Shown: positions 15,976 through 25,882, counted from the stretch's first letter. The stretch is 37,974 bases of DNA from an uncultured Erysipelotrichaceae bacterium (GCA_902779035.1 CACZAH010000006.1:1-37974), one strand, 5' to 3'. Notes: a model not told the origin generated them from the sequence alone. Made by a program: numbers and translations.

Positions 15976-18900
15976 CTATAAATTTGTTTTTTTATCTTTT
16001 TTTATTATATCTAATAAATCATTTAAGTAATATATATAATGTTTATCTAAATTAGTTATTGGAAGTTCTATTGTTATCATTCCTAGTTTCATTGAAAATC
16101 TAAATAATCTGTTTAGTGATATAACATCTACAAATAGTTTGTCTCCATCAAGCGTATCGTTGTATTCTTTTGGCAGTGTAATTGTTATACTATTTTTAGA
16201 TTGTCTAATATTAGTAATAAATAATTCTTTAGCTTTTTTTTCAAATAATTGTTCATGCATATATATAATTATTCTTTCATTTAGTTTGCCAAATCTATCT
16301 TCTAATTCATCTTTTAAACTATTTAGTTTATCAATTGAATCAATTTCACTGATCTTCTTATGTATTTCAATTTTTAAATCTTCTTCTTCAACATAATCAT
16401 TAGATATATTATTTGATACTTCAATTAAAGGTTGTTCTTTAGTATCATGAGTTACCTCTTTTCCCTTTAATATATTAACCTCATCATTAAGCATGTTTAA
16501 AAACATATCTACACCAACACTATCAACAAAACCAGATTGTTCACCACCTAGCAAATCTCCTGCACCACGAATAGATAAATCACGCATTGCGATAGCAAAA
16601 CCACTACCTAGTTCTGTAAAATCTTTAATAACACTAAGTCTTTTTTTAGCAATATCAGATAATACTTTACCTCGGTGATACATAAGATAACAATATGCAA
16701 TTTTATTACTACGACCAACACGTCCTCTAATTTGATATAACTGTGATAAACCAAATCTATCTGCATCTACTACAATTAAAGTATTAACAGATGGAATATC
16801 TATACCAGTTTCAATAATAGTTGTACATAGTAATACGTCATAATCTCCGTTTTGAAAATCAAACATCCTCTTTTCAATTTCATTTTTATCCATTCTTCCA
16901 TGAATATAAGTAATGCGTGCTTCAGGTACAATATTTTTTATTTCTATTCTTTTCTGTTCCATATCTTCAATATTGTTATAAAGTATAAACACTTGACCTT
17001 CACGTGCCATTTCTTTATATATTGCATCTTTAATTATGGAATTATTCTCTTCAAGTACATAAGTTTGAACAGGAAATCTATCTACTGGAGGTGTTTCAAT
17101 TAAAGACAATCCTCTAATACCTGATATAGACATTTGAAGTGTTCTTGGAATTGGAGTTGCAGATAAAGTTAATACATCAATATTATGTTTATAATCTTTA
17201 ATCTTTTCTTTATGTTTAACCCCAAATCTTTGCTCTTCATCAATAATAAGTAATCCTAAATTTTTAAATTCAATATCCTTACCTAGTACTCTATGTGTAC
17301 CAATAAGTAAGTCTACTTTACCTTCTTTTAATCCAGCAATTATTTCTTTTTGCTTCTTAGGCGTCACAAAGCGATTAAGCAACTCGATGTTTACATCAAA
17401 TGATTTAAATCTTTCAATTGCATTCTGATAATGCTGGGATGAAAGAATTGTTGTTGGACACAATATTACAACCTGTTTATGACTCATTATAGCTTTAAAA
17501 ACTGCTCTAAATGCAACTTCCGTCTTACCATAGCCAACATCACCACATAATAATCTATCCATTGGTTTATCTTTTTCCATATCCTTTTTTATTTCAATTG
17601 TAGCCTTTAATTGATCATCAGTCTCTCGATATGGAAATTCACTTTCAAATATTGCTTGTTCTTCACCATCTGGTAAGAACGCAAATCCTTTTGCAGCTTC
17701 TCGTTCTGAATATAATTTAAGTAGATCAATAGCTATTGCTTCTGCTCTTTTTTTAGCTTTTAATTTAGTTTTAGCCCACTCATTTGAACCAAGTTTATTA
17801 ATACTAGGAACATGATCTTCTTTAGATGAATACTTACTTATTAAATCAATCTTTTCAACTGGAACATAAAGTTTGTCATGATCACGATATTCTAGCATAA
17901 TATAATCACGCTCTAACCCATTTTTATTTAAAGTCTTAATACCTTGATAAATACCAATACCATGAATAAAGTGAACAATATAATCTCCTTTTTCAAGTTT
18001 ATTTATATCTCTAATTTTATTTCCCATTCTAAATTTAGACTTATATATATAGTTAATGTCTTTCTTATTAAACAATTCTTTTTCTGATATTACTATATAT
18101 TTATCTATCTGAAAACCGCTATTCATCTTCTGTACTACTATATTAATATGACTATCAATAATATCATTAATGTTTGTTTCAACAATAGGTAATTTATCTA
18201 ACTTTTCAACTACTTTTCTAGCAGTCATCTTATTATTTAAAGCAATTATTATTGTATATTTTTTAAGTAACATTTTCTCTAGATACTCTATCGCACTATT
18301 ATTATTCCAATTAAGGTTGTCAATAGTTTTAGATTTATAATCAATAATATCTTTTGAATCATAGCTATCAAAATAGTATATATCATTACTACTTACTTTA
18401 TCTAATTCATACATAAACTTAATATTCTTATCAAGTCCATTTTCAATTTTATAGTTAGATATCTCTTCATTAAGAAGTTTGTATGAATTAAATAACTCGG
18501 TATAATCATTAATAAATACTATAGGATTATTCATAAAATCTATAATACTTTCAGTTTTTATATACTTAGGTAACATATAGTGTTTAATCTCATCATCTAC
18601 ATTAACAATAAATTCAGTAGTTGGATATATTTTTATATTATCTATGTATTTATGTCGTAGTTGTGAATTCACATCAAACTCACTAATTTTTTCAATCTCA
18701 TCATCAAATAATTCTATTCTAACCGGATTATTTGATTCAATAGGAAATATATCTAATATAAATCCTCTAATTGCAATTTGTCCACTTTGTGATACAACAG
18801 TTTCACGCACATATCCTAGTGTATATAACTTTTCAACTAAATCTTTAATATCAAAAGTATCACCTACTTTAATATTTAGTATACTACTTTCATATGTTTT

Positions 18901-19242
18901 TCTATTGGGTAAAAATCGTAAATATCCCATTAGATTAGTTATTACTATATAATTATTGTCAATTAATCTATTTAATGTATCAAGACGATATGATAGAAAC
19001 TCAGGACTAATTGCAAGAGCTTCACTAGTTAAAAAATCATCCATTGGAAAAAATAATACTTTATCAGTATAATTAAGAACTATTTGATATATATTATTTG
19101 CTTCATATAAATTAGAAGTCACAAAAAGAACCGAATTTTTTGATTCAGCATATTTTCTATATAAATAATAACCTTTTAATTCTGGAGTTAATCCAGTTAT
19201 ATTTCTTTTATTTAAATCTATTTTTTTATCAAAGAATAACAT
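15976..19242 (-). CDS. mfd: transcription-repair coupling factor
   Basis: ATP-dependent translocase that removes RNA polymerase stalled at DNA lesions and recruits UvrA. The N-terminal 350 residues form the UvrB-like region. The RNA-polymerase-interacting domain begins at KLEKGDYIVHFIHGIGIY, about 415. Helicase motifs follow: GDVGYGKTE (Walker A, about 568), the DEEQ box in IIDEEQRFGV, TATPIPRT, and the motif VI region GRVGRS. The C-terminal TRCF domain ends the protein. At 1088 residues it is slightly shorter than the Bacillus protein. AGGTG precedes the start, 8 nt after the pth end. The reading frame is intact. Confidence 0.97.
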   Translation of the reverse strand: MLFFDKKIDLNKRNITGLTPELKGYYLYRKYAESKNSVLFVTSNLYEANNIYQIVLNYTDKVLFFPMDDFLTSEALAISPEFLSYRLDTLNRLIDNNYIVITNLMGYLRFLPNRKTYESSILNIKVGDTFDIKDLVEKLYTLGYVRETVVSQSGQIAIRGFILDIFPIESNNPVRIELFDDEIEKISEFDVNSQLRHKYIDNIKIYPTTEFIVNVDDEIKHYMLPKYIKTESIIDFMNNPIVFINDYTELFNSYKLLNEEISNYKIENGLDKNIKFMYELDKVSSNDIYYFDSYDSKDIIDYKSKTIDNLNWNNNSAIEYLEKMLLKKYTIIIALNNKMTARKVVEKLDKLPIVETNINDIIDSHINIVVQKMNSGFQIDKYIVISEKELFNKKDINYIYKSKFRMGNKIRDINKLEKGDYIVHFIHGIGIYQGIKTLNKNGLERDYIMLEYRDHDKLYVPVEKIDLISKYSSKEDHVPSINKLGSNEWAKTKLKAKKRAEAIAIDLLKLYSEREAAKGFAFLPDGEEQAIFESEFPYRETDDQLKATIEIKKDMEKDKPMDRLLCGDVGYGKTEVAFRAVFKAIMSHKQVVILCPTTILSSQHYQNAIERFKSFDVNIELLNRFVTPKKQKEIIAGLKEGKVDLLIGTHRVLGKDIEFKNLGLLIIDEEQRFGVKHKEKIKDYKHNIDVLTLSATPIPRTLQMSISGIRGLSLIETPPVDRFPVQTYVLEENNSIIKDAIYKEMAREGQVFILYNNIEDMEQKRIEIKNIVPEARITYIHGRMDKNEIEKRMFDFQNGDYDVLLCTTIIETGIDIPSVNTLIVVDADRFGLSQLYQIRGRVGRSNKIAYCYLMYHRGKVLSDIAKKRLSVIKDFTELGSGFAIAMRDLSIRGAGDLLGGEQSGFVDSVGVDMFLNMLNDEVNILKGKEVTHDTKEQPLIEVSNNISNDYVEEEDLKIEIHKKISEIDSIDKLNSLKDELEDRFGKLNERIIIYMHEQLFEKKAKELFITNIRQSKNSITITLPKEYNDTLDGDKLFVDVISLNRLFRFSMKLGMITIELPITNLDKHYIYYLNDLLDIIKKDKKTNL

Positions 19243-19250
19243 GTTATCAC

Positions 19251-19805
19251 CTAGTTATATTTAGACATTAAAGTATTAAAATCACTAGTAATTGCCTCAA
19301 GAGAAATATTACTTACTTTTAATACAGTATCATCTATTAGTTTCTTTTCTTCATTTTTAATATTTCCCAAAACATAATCTTTAGTATCAATATCTTTATT
19401 ATTACTTATTCCAATCTTAATTCTCTTAATGTTTTCAGTACCAAGATTACTAAATATGTTTTTAAGTCCATTATGTCCTCCACTACTACCGTGGGTACGT
19501 AATCTAATTTTACCAGTAGGTAAATCTAAATCATCTACAATAATTAGAATATCGCTAGGATTTATCTTATAATAAGATACAAAATCTCTAACCACTTCTC
19601 CAGATAAGTTCATATATTTTTGTGGTTTTAGAAATATAGTTTTTTCACTATTTATAACTGTCATGAAATATTTCCCAAAAAATTTTTCTTTATTAAATGA
19701 CTCATTTAACATATCTGCAATCTTATCTAAAACCATAAAACCTATATTATGTCTTGTATTTTTATATTCATTACCAGGATTACCTAATCCTACAATAAGT
19801 TTCAT
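19251..19805 (-). CDS. pth: peptidyl-tRNA hydrolase
   Basis: Recycles peptidyl-tRNA released from ribosomes by cutting the ester bond. GLGNPGNEYKNTRHNIGF (residues 6-23) contains the catalytic histidine and substrate asparagine. The YMNLSGE and DDLDLP...GSSGGHNGL segments also match. Length is 184 residues. The rsmI stop codon immediately precedes its ATG (TAGATG), with AAGG inside the rsmI 3' end, so coupling is likely. Confidence 0.97.
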   Translation of the reverse strand: MKLIVGLGNPGNEYKNTRHNIGFMVLDKIADMLNESFNKEKFFGKYFMTVINSEKTIFLKPQKYMNLSGEVVRDFVSYYKINPSDILIIVDDLDLPTGKIRLRTHGSSGGHNGLKNIFSNLGTENIKRIKIGISNNKDIDTKDYVLGNIKNEEKKLIDDTVLKVSNISLEAITSDFNTLMSKYN

Positions 19806-20642
19806 CTACTTACCTTCTTTCATAGATTGATATATATTATATACATCACTTTTTTTCATATTTCTTTCTTTCGCAACTAATTTAATTGCATTCATTGTTG
19901 TTTCTCCATTATTTAAATACATATTAATATGATCCTCTATTGAAATTTCATCAAGATTATCATTACAATTATTTCCCGAAACTACTAACACAAACTCCCC
20001 TTTTATCTCGCCAATCTTACCTATGATATCTGCAAGTGTACCGCGAATAGTTTCTTCGTACTTCTTAGATATTTCCCGGGAAATAGAAATTTGGCGATTA
20101 TTTCCCAAAATATCTTTCATATCACTAATTGTATCTTTTAATCTATGAGGAGCTTCATAAAATATTAATGTTGCTTTTTCGTATTTAAGCTGATTAAGTT
20201 CTTTTTTTCTCTCGCTTGATTTAGAATTTAAAAAGCCATAAAACATAAACGGTTGAGGTACCATACCTGATACAATTAAAGCAGGTATTAATGCAGTAGG
20301 TCCTGGAAGAGCAACCACCTCATAACCAGCGCCTATTGCATATTTACTTAAAATATATCCCGGATCACTTATTCCCGGAGTACCTCTATCACTAACAATT
20401 CCAACAATCATTTCATTTTTTAAAAATTCTAATATCTTATTTTTATTAGTTGCTTCATTAAACTTATGGCTAGATATTAGTTTCTTATTTATTCCTAAAT
20501 AATTAAGCAATATCTTAGTACTTCTAGTATCTTCACAAAATATTACATCAACAATACCTAATGTATCTATAATTCTTTTACTTAAATCATCCATATTTCC
20601 AATAGGAGTTGGAATTAAGTAAACCATACCTTTCTTATTCAT
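19806..20642 (-). CDS. rsmI: 16S rRNA 2'-O-ribose C1402 methyltransferase
   Basis: Tetrapyrrole-methylase-fold enzyme methylating C1402 of 16S rRNA with SAM. PTPIGNMDDL near the start, CEDTRSTKILL and SDRGTPGISDPG are the family motifs. Length is 278 residues. GGTAGG precedes the start; it follows trmN6 by 6 nt and abuts pth. The coding sequence contains a perfect ATTTCCCGGGAAAT palindrome at 20071, identical to the Bacillus Noc-binding site. Confidence 0.95.
   Translation of the reverse strand: MNKKGMVYLIPTPIGNMDDLSKRIIDTLGIVDVIFCEDTRSTKILLNYLGINKKLISSHKFNEATNKNKILEFLKNEMIVGIVSDRGTPGISDPGYILSKYAIGAGYEVVALPGPTALIPALIVSGMVPQPFMFYGFLNSKSSERKKELNQLKYEKATLIFYEAPHRLKDTISDMKDILGNNRQISISREISKKYEETIRGTLADIIGKIGEIKGEFVLVVSGNNCNDNLDEISIEDHINMYLNNGETTMNAIKLVAKERNMKKSDVYNIYQSMKEGK
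20071..20084. promoter_or_regulatory. Noc-binding-site palindrome (NBS)
   Basis: ATTTCCCGGGAAAT, an exact match to the Bacillus subtilis Noc site consensus, lies inside rsmI. Noc is a ParB paralogue that bound to such sites blocks Z-ring assembly over the nucleoid. No noc gene is in the window, so function is inferred from sequence identity. Confidence 0.6.
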
Positions 20643-20648
20643 AAATAC

Positions 20649-21371
20649 CTACCCTCTAAATAATCTTTTAACATCTTCAGTATAATTACCATCTTCATCA
20701 TGTACAATTAATGGCTCTAGTATCTTTACTCCTGACTTTCCATTTTTCGTACCTTCAACTAATATTAAATTACAATCAGTATTATATTTAGGATAAATAA
20801 ATTGTATTCTTTTAGGTTCAATATTATTTTTTCTCATAATATCAAATATTTCAATCATTCTATCAGGACGATGAACAAGAGCAAGCACACCATTATTTTT
20901 AAGTAGCTTACGACTAATCTTACATATATCTTCTAAATTAAGTGTAAGTTCATGTCGTGCAATCTTTTTGTGCTCTGAAATATTCTGTTTAGTTTTCTCG
21001 TTTACTTTAAAATAAGGTGGATTACACGTTATTACATCAAACACATCTGATTCATATTTCTTATAAAGATTATTTATATCATCATTAATAATTTTTATTT
21101 GATCATCACATTTATTATATTTAACAGAATTAACTGCAAGATTATAGACATCTTTTTGAATTTCAACACCAGTAATACTTGCATTTGTTTTAGTCGTTAA
21201 TACTAAAGGAATAGGTGCATTACCACATCCAATATCCATAATATTTTTTATATTTTTATTAATAGTTACAAAATTAGCAAGTAGAATTGAATCTAGAGAA
21301 AAGCAAAACATATCAGTATCCTGATATATCTTATAATTTTTATATTCTAATAAATCATTTAGTACTATCAT
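20649..21371 (-). CDS. tRNA1(Val) adenine-N6 methyltransferase family protein (YabB-like)
   Basis: Class I SAM-dependent methyltransferase of the TrmN6/YabB group. MDIGCGNAPIPLVL (about residues 45-58) is the SAM-binding motif and TCNPPYFK (about 115) the N-P-P-Y catalytic motif for N6 methylation of adenine. Length is 240 residues. The start overlaps the end of ricT by 17 nt. In Bacillus yabA lies between these genes but is absent here. The RNA target is inferred from the family. Confidence 0.88.
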   Translation of the reverse strand: MIVLNDLLEYKNYKIYQDTDMFCFSLDSILLANFVTINKNIKNIMDIGCGNAPIPLVLTTKTNASITGVEIQKDVYNLAVNSVKYNKCDDQIKIINDDINNLYKKYESDVFDVITCNPPYFKVNEKTKQNISEHKKIARHELTLNLEDICKISRKLLKNNGVLALVHRPDRMIEIFDIMRKNNIEPKRIQFIYPKYNTDCNLILVEGTKNGKSGVKILEPLIVHDEDGNYTEDVKRLFRG

Positions 21372-22140
21372 TTACTTCACACTCAACAGCTTCATTTTTA
21401 TCATTCAATATTTTATATTTCATATTAAGTGGATCTACACTTAATACTTTGCCAGTTCCAGTTTCAGTTTCTATAATACTTCCAACTTTAGGTAATTTTT
21501 TTCTACATTCTTTATAACAATCATCTTCATATTGCAAACAGCATAATAGTCTACCACATATACCGTTTATTTTATTTGGGTTTAAAGCAATATTTTGATT
21601 TTTAGCCATATTAATTGATACACTATTAAACTCACTTAAGAATCCTTTACAACATAGCTCTCTACCACATTGTCCACATCCACCAATTTCTCTTGCTTTA
21701 TCTCTAACTCCAACCTGTCTTAGTTCTATTCTTGTTCGATATAATTTCGCCAAATCTTTAGCAAGTTTTCTAAAATCAACTCTAGCATCAGAATAAAACT
21801 TAAAAAGTAACATATCACGAGTATAAGTATATGATGAACTAATCAACTTCATTGGTAAATCATATTTCTTAATTAACTCACGACATTTAATAAATGCTTT
21901 TTGAGCATCTATATTATTCTTTTTATATATTTTTTTGTCATTACTATTTGCAACTCTTAAAAAAGAATATGAACTTGTTTTATTAATTTTAGTTTCCTTG
22001 CTATAAATTTTAGAAATAACACCATAATCTAAAGAATCTTTAGATTGTACTAAAACTGGTGTTCCAATACCAATTTTTTCTTTATCCATCCCAACTACAA
22101 TATCAAAATCATTATCTATTTTAACATTAACATATGTCAT
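21355..22140 (-). CDS. ricT: RicT/YaaT, PSP1-domain component of the Ric complex
   Basis: PSP1-family protein. In Bacillus it forms the iron-sulfur-containing RicAFT complex that acts with RNase Y in mRNA processing and is needed for competence, sporulation and biofilm formation. Nine cysteines cluster at residues 155-212 (GCGQCGRELCC, ICGRLLCC, then CYKEC), consistent with Fe-S ligation. Length is 261 residues. It overlaps holB by 14 nt and has AAGGTGG upstream. Its link to both sporulation and competence fits spoIIR, spoVT, bofA and comK nearby. Confidence 0.93.
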   Translation of the reverse strand: MTYVNVKIDNDFDIVVGMDKEKIGIGTPVLVQSKDSLDYGVISKIYSKETKINKTSSYSFLRVANSNDKKIYKKNNIDAQKAFIKCRELIKKYDLPMKLISSSYTYTRDMLLFKFYSDARVDFRKLAKDLAKLYRTRIELRQVGVRDKAREIGGCGQCGRELCCKGFLSEFNSVSINMAKNQNIALNPNKINGICGRLLCCLQYEDDCYKECRKKLPKVGSIIETETGTGKVLSVDPLNMKYKILNDKNEAVECEVNDSTK

Positions 22141-23044
22141 TATCGTCCACCTTCTTAAAACTTATTACTAACTTATCAACTAAAAGATTTAAATTAACAT
22201 TATTAAGTATATTCCCCTTTAAATCTATAACTATATTAATCTTTTCCAAAACATTTTCAATTGATAGATTATCTATATATTTATAATCATTTACATATTC
22301 TTTAAAGCAAATTAAATCGCCATTCAATTTGTAATTTAATACATCATTATAATACATTAGAATTAAGTTAAATGCAAGAAGGTAGTCATTTCTATCTTTC
22401 ATATAACTATGAAATAGGTCATTAGCGTATACAATTGTCTCTAGTTTTTTTTCTTCATAAAAATTAAGAAACTTTATTACACTATTAATTAATTCATCAC
22501 CATATTCATTTTTATCAAATGCATATGTAGAGTTTGTATTCTTTAAACTAATAATCTGACACCTAGAAATAATTGTATCTAATATTTTTGATTTATTATC
22601 AGTAACAAGAATAGCAATTATTCCTTCTTCTGGCTCTTCAATAAACTTAAGTAATGTATTAGCTAGACTTTCTCTAATTTTTTCAGCGTTTTTTATAATA
22701 TAGATTTTCCTTTTTCCAACTATTGGTTTAAAATTAAAATCTTTTTGAAGTTTATCAATACTATCCTTTTTTAACCATAAATCATTAGTTTCTATAATTT
22801 CAAGTTCAATATAGTTATTATCATCTATTAATTTGCATTGGATACAATTTTCACAATTTTTATTATTAGTTAATCCTTTAGGACACAATAAAGTCTTTGC
22901 AAATGAAATCGCAAAGTCAAATCCCTTATTATTTCCCAGTGTCTCAATTAAATAAGCATGAGAAATTTTATTATTATTTATTGCATTACTTAAAATACCA
23001 TATGCAGTATTTTGTGTATCCTTGTAATCATCTAACATAAACAT
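22127..23044 (-). CDS. holB: DNA polymerase III delta-prime subunit
   Basis: Clamp-loader subunit of the replicative polymerase. It follows the AAA+ layout seen in DnaX, but the P-loop is degenerate (ETLGNNKGFDF), as expected for delta-prime, which does not hydrolyse ATP. A zinc-binding cysteine cluster (CPKG...CENCIQC) and the SRC motif (IISRCQII) are present. Length is 305 residues, or 303 from the second ATG at 23038. No strong Shine-Dalgarno is visible before either ATG; the bofA stop codon lies 11 nt upstream, so coupling to bofA translation is likely. Confidence 0.92.
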   Translation of the reverse strand: MFMLDDYKDTQNTAYGILSNAINNNKISHAYLIETLGNNKGFDFAISFAKTLLCPKGLTNNKNCENCIQCKLIDDNNYIELEIIETNDLWLKKDSIDKLQKDFNFKPIVGKRKIYIIKNAEKIRESLANTLLKFIEEPEEGIIAILVTDNKSKILDTIISRCQIISLKNTNSTYAFDKNEYGDELINSVIKFLNFYEEKKLETIVYANDLFHSYMKDRNDYLLAFNLILMYYNDVLNYKLNGDLICFKEYVNDYKYIDNLSIENVLEKINIVIDLKGNILNNVNLNLLVDKLVISFKKVDDNDIC

Positions 23045-23055
23045 CTATATGAATA

Positions 23056-23244
23056 TCAAAACACAACTATATATACAAAAATAAAACTAAGAAGTGCGGG
23101 AATGCCAAAGACAGATAAAGCGGCAACTGTAATAATATTTATAGGAATTATAAGATTAAGTGGACCAACTAATAAATTATATCCATATAGTAAAAAAGAA
23201 CTAAAAACTATTCTCTTAATCATTTTTAGAATAATCTTTAACAT
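23056..23244 (-). CDS. bofA: BofA-like sporulation membrane protein
   Basis: A 62-residue membrane protein. In Bacillus, BofA holds the SpoIVFB protease inactive and so delays pro-sigma-K processing. The hydrophobic first half is followed by PLNLIIPINIITVAALSVFGIP, which matches the conserved N-P-x-N-x-x-T-x-x-x-x-x-x-G-x-P pattern of BofA. It lies between recR and holB, as bofA lies near recR in Bacillus. AGGTG precedes the start. The short length makes the call less certain than its neighbours. Confidence 0.78.
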   Translation of the reverse strand: MLKIILKMIKRIVFSSFLLYGYNLLVGPLNLIIPINIITVAALSVFGIPALLSFIFVYIVVF

Positions 23245-23277
23245 ATAATCACCTATTCAATTATATGTTACTTAATC

Positions 23278-23883
23278 TTAATTACTACTAATTATTTTCC
23301 TATTTTCTAAAGCCATCTCTAGTGTTAGAGAATCTACATAATCTATATCAGCCCCCATTGGAATACCAAGAGCAATTCTAGATACAACTACATCGTATTT
23401 CTCTAATAATTTAGATATATAAAGTGAAGTAGTTTCACCTTCGATATTAGGTTTAATTGCAATAATTACTTCTTTCACTTTATTACTCTTAATTAAATCA
23501 ATTATTCTATCTAATTCAATTGATTCAGGATCAAGACCGTTAGATGGTGATATAAGGTTTTGTAAAACAAAGTAATAACCATTATAAATATTATTTTTTT
23601 CAATTAAGTTAATATCTTTAGGACTTTCTACAATACATAAAATATCCTTATTTCGTTTTTCATTACTACAAATAGAGCATATATCACTTTCCGTATAATT
23701 ATTACATATATCACATTTTCTAATTTTTGTTTTAATATTTTTAAGTGATTCAGAAAATAGATTAATTACCTCATCTGACATACCAATAGTTGATAAAGCT
23801 AATCTTTCTGCAGTTTTTGTTCCTATCGATGGTAATTTTGAAAAACATTCAATTAAATCTTTTATAGTATCAGGATAATTCAT
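23278..23883 (-). CDS. recR: recombination mediator RecR
   Basis: Works with RecF/RecO to load RecA at gaps. The helix-hairpin-helix near the N-terminus (LPSIGTKTAERLAL), a four-cysteine zinc finger (CDICNNYTESDICSIC, about residues 58-73) and the Toprim domain (IVESPKD...GEGETTSLY-like segment) are all visible. Length is 201 residues. Its ATG overlaps the ebfC stop codon (TAATG), so the two are translationally coupled. dnaX-ebfC-recR is the classic cluster. Confidence 0.96.
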   Translation of the reverse strand: MNYPDTIKDLIECFSKLPSIGTKTAERLALSTIGMSDEVINLFSESLKNIKTKIRKCDICNNYTESDICSICSNEKRNKDILCIVESPKDINLIEKNNIYNGYYFVLQNLISPSNGLDPESIELDRIIDLIKSNKVKEVIIAIKPNIEGETTSLYISKLLEKYDVVVSRIALGIPMGADIDYVDSLTLEMALENRKIISSN

Positions 23884-24176
23884 TAAAATATACCTGGAAT
23901 ACCTTGAGTATATTTACCCATCTTTGATTCCATTTCTTTATCGTATTTACCTTTAGCATCATTAATTGCAACAACTAACATATCTTCTAACATTTCTATA
24001 TCATCCTTATCTAAGGAATCAGTATCAATCTTAATAGAAGTTACATTTCCTGCTTTTAATTCAACACTAATAAAAGATGACTCTCCATGAAATATTTTCT
24101 CATTTATTTCTTCTTGAGTTTTCATCATATCTTTTTGCATTTTTTGTGCTTGCTTAAGCATTGCTTGCATATTCAT
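23883..24176 (-). CDS. ebfC: nucleoid-associated protein YbaB/EbfC family
   Basis: A small DNA-binding protein that coats the nucleoid. The N-terminal helix MNMQAMLKQAQKMQKDMMKTQ and the central VELKAGNVTSIKID and PGIF ending match the YbaB/EbfC family. Length is 97 residues, normal. It sits between dnaX and recR as in most Bacillota. Confidence 0.93.
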   Translation of the reverse strand: MNMQAMLKQAQKMQKDMMKTQEEINEKIFHGESSFISVELKAGNVTSIKIDTDSLDKDDIEMLEDMLVVAINDAKGKYDKEMESKMGKYTQGIPGIF

Positions 24177-24187
24177 ATTTATTCCTC

Positions 24188-25858
24188 CTACTCATATTTT
24201 ACTATTTCACTAAACATATTGTCAATATCATTAGGTTCAATATATTTTGTTTTATCTGTAGGCATAACAAGTTCTATATCCTTCATTAATGTATATTTCT
24301 TTTCATGATTTTTAAGACTATTATTAAAATCCTTTTTAATTATTTCCCACTCATTCAATGTAGCAGATATAACCTTAAATTGCTGTTTAAATATTTCTAA
24401 CATAAATGTCTCGATTTCTTTTAATTTATTATTAAAGGAATCAGTCATTTTTGAATCATTATAAACATAAATTATATAATTATTTCCCTTAGCTTTTAAT
24501 TCTCCATCAAGTAATAAAGATACTACTGAACCATATTTTTCATTTGATACATAATCTTTAATCGTTAATAATTTTTCTTTAAAATCAAGTAAATCCTTAC
24601 GATTAAAAGTTGCTAGAGCATTATTTATCCTTACACTTTTAAACTCTTTAAAGTTAGATAAATTTATTATTTCATTTTTACTTGTAGAAGTTAATTTTAT
24701 TTCCTGGGAAATATTTTTTTTAGTTTCTTCATTCTTAATTATTGGTTGTTTATTCACTTTTTCTTTTACAACCTGTTTATTATTATTTAACAAACTATTT
24801 AGTTTTATTAAACATAATTCGGCAAGTAATAGCTTATTGTTCTCATATTTCATATTTTTTATTGTTTCATTAAGAATATCAATTAAGTTATATATTTTTC
24901 TTTCTTCGATTTTTGATGAATATAATTCTAACTTTTCTTTTACATTTTTATCAGTAAAGTAATCTGATGCATTATTATATATAAGTAGATCCTTAAAGGT
25001 ATCTACCATTTTCTCAAAAATAATTAATAAGTTTTTACCATCATCATTATATTTAATTATATTGTTAATAACACTTTTTAAATTATTTCCCAACAAATTA
25101 TTTATTAAACTAAACATCTGTTCGCTAGATACTGATCCACATATATCATCAACATCATTAACTGTAATAAGTTCATTTTTATATGATGATAATTGATCAA
25201 GTAAACCTATAGCATCACGCATTCCTCCATTAGAATAAATAGCAATAGTTTTTAATGCTTCATCATCAATCTTAATACTTTCACATTCACATATATATGA
25301 TAATCTATTTACTATATTTGATATGTTTATTCTTCCAAAATCAAAATTCTGACATCTTGATAGAATTGTTTCGGGAACTTTATACAATTCTGTAGTAGCT
25401 AATATAAAAATAACATATCTAGGTGGTTCTTCTAATGTTTTAAGCAATGCATTAAAAGCAGAGGTAGATAACATATGCACCTCATCTATAATATAAACTT
25501 TATACTTACTATTGTTTGGAACTAAATTTACACTGCTTTTTAAATTTCTAATTTCATCTACACCGTTATTAGAAGCAGCATCTATTTCGATTATATCAAC
25601 TGTTTTTTTGTTATTATAATCAATACAATTACTACACTTATTACAAGGAATATGATTTATTAGATGTTCACAATTAATAGTTTTAGCGAATATTTTTGCG
25701 ATACTAGTTTTTCCTGTACCACGTGGTCCAGAAAATATATATGCATGAGATATTTTATTATTTTCAATTGCATTGATTAAAGTATTAACAACTATTTTTT
25801 GTCCTACAACTTCATCAAAATTACTAGGTCTATATTTCCTATACAATGCTTGATACAT
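24188..25858 (-). CDS. dnaX: DNA polymerase III tau/gamma subunit
   Basis: Clamp-loader ATPase of the replisome. ATG at 25858 (MYQALYRKYRP) is chosen because GGAGG lies 6 nt upstream; the in-frame extension lacks one. FSGPRGTGKTSIAK is the Walker A motif (about residues 40-53). C-x(8)-C-x2-C-x2-C zinc ligands, DEVHML (Walker B) and ILSRCQ follow. The C-terminal 200 residues are low-complexity and lysine-rich, typical of the tau tail. No slippery frameshift heptamer was identified. Length is 556 residues. Confidence 0.96.
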   Translation of the reverse strand: MYQALYRKYRPSNFDEVVGQKIVVNTLINAIENNKISHAYIFSGPRGTGKTSIAKIFAKTINCEHLINHIPCNKCSNCIDYNNKKTVDIIEIDAASNNGVDEIRNLKSSVNLVPNNSKYKVYIIDEVHMLSTSAFNALLKTLEEPPRYVIFILATTELYKVPETILSRCQNFDFGRINISNIVNRLSYICECESIKIDDEALKTIAIYSNGGMRDAIGLLDQLSSYKNELITVNDVDDICGSVSSEQMFSLINNLLGNNLKSVINNIIKYNDDGKNLLIIFEKMVDTFKDLLIYNNASDYFTDKNVKEKLELYSSKIEERKIYNLIDILNETIKNMKYENNKLLLAELCLIKLNSLLNNNKQVVKEKVNKQPIIKNEETKKNISQEIKLTSTSKNEIINLSNFKEFKSVRINNALATFNRKDLLDFKEKLLTIKDYVSNEKYGSVVSLLLDGELKAKGNNYIIYVYNDSKMTDSFNNKLKEIETFMLEIFKQQFKVISATLNEWEIIKKDFNNSLKNHEKKYTLMKDIELVMPTDKTKYIEPNDIDNMFSEIVKYE

Positions 25859-25882
25859 ATTTACCTCCAATAATAACATCAA

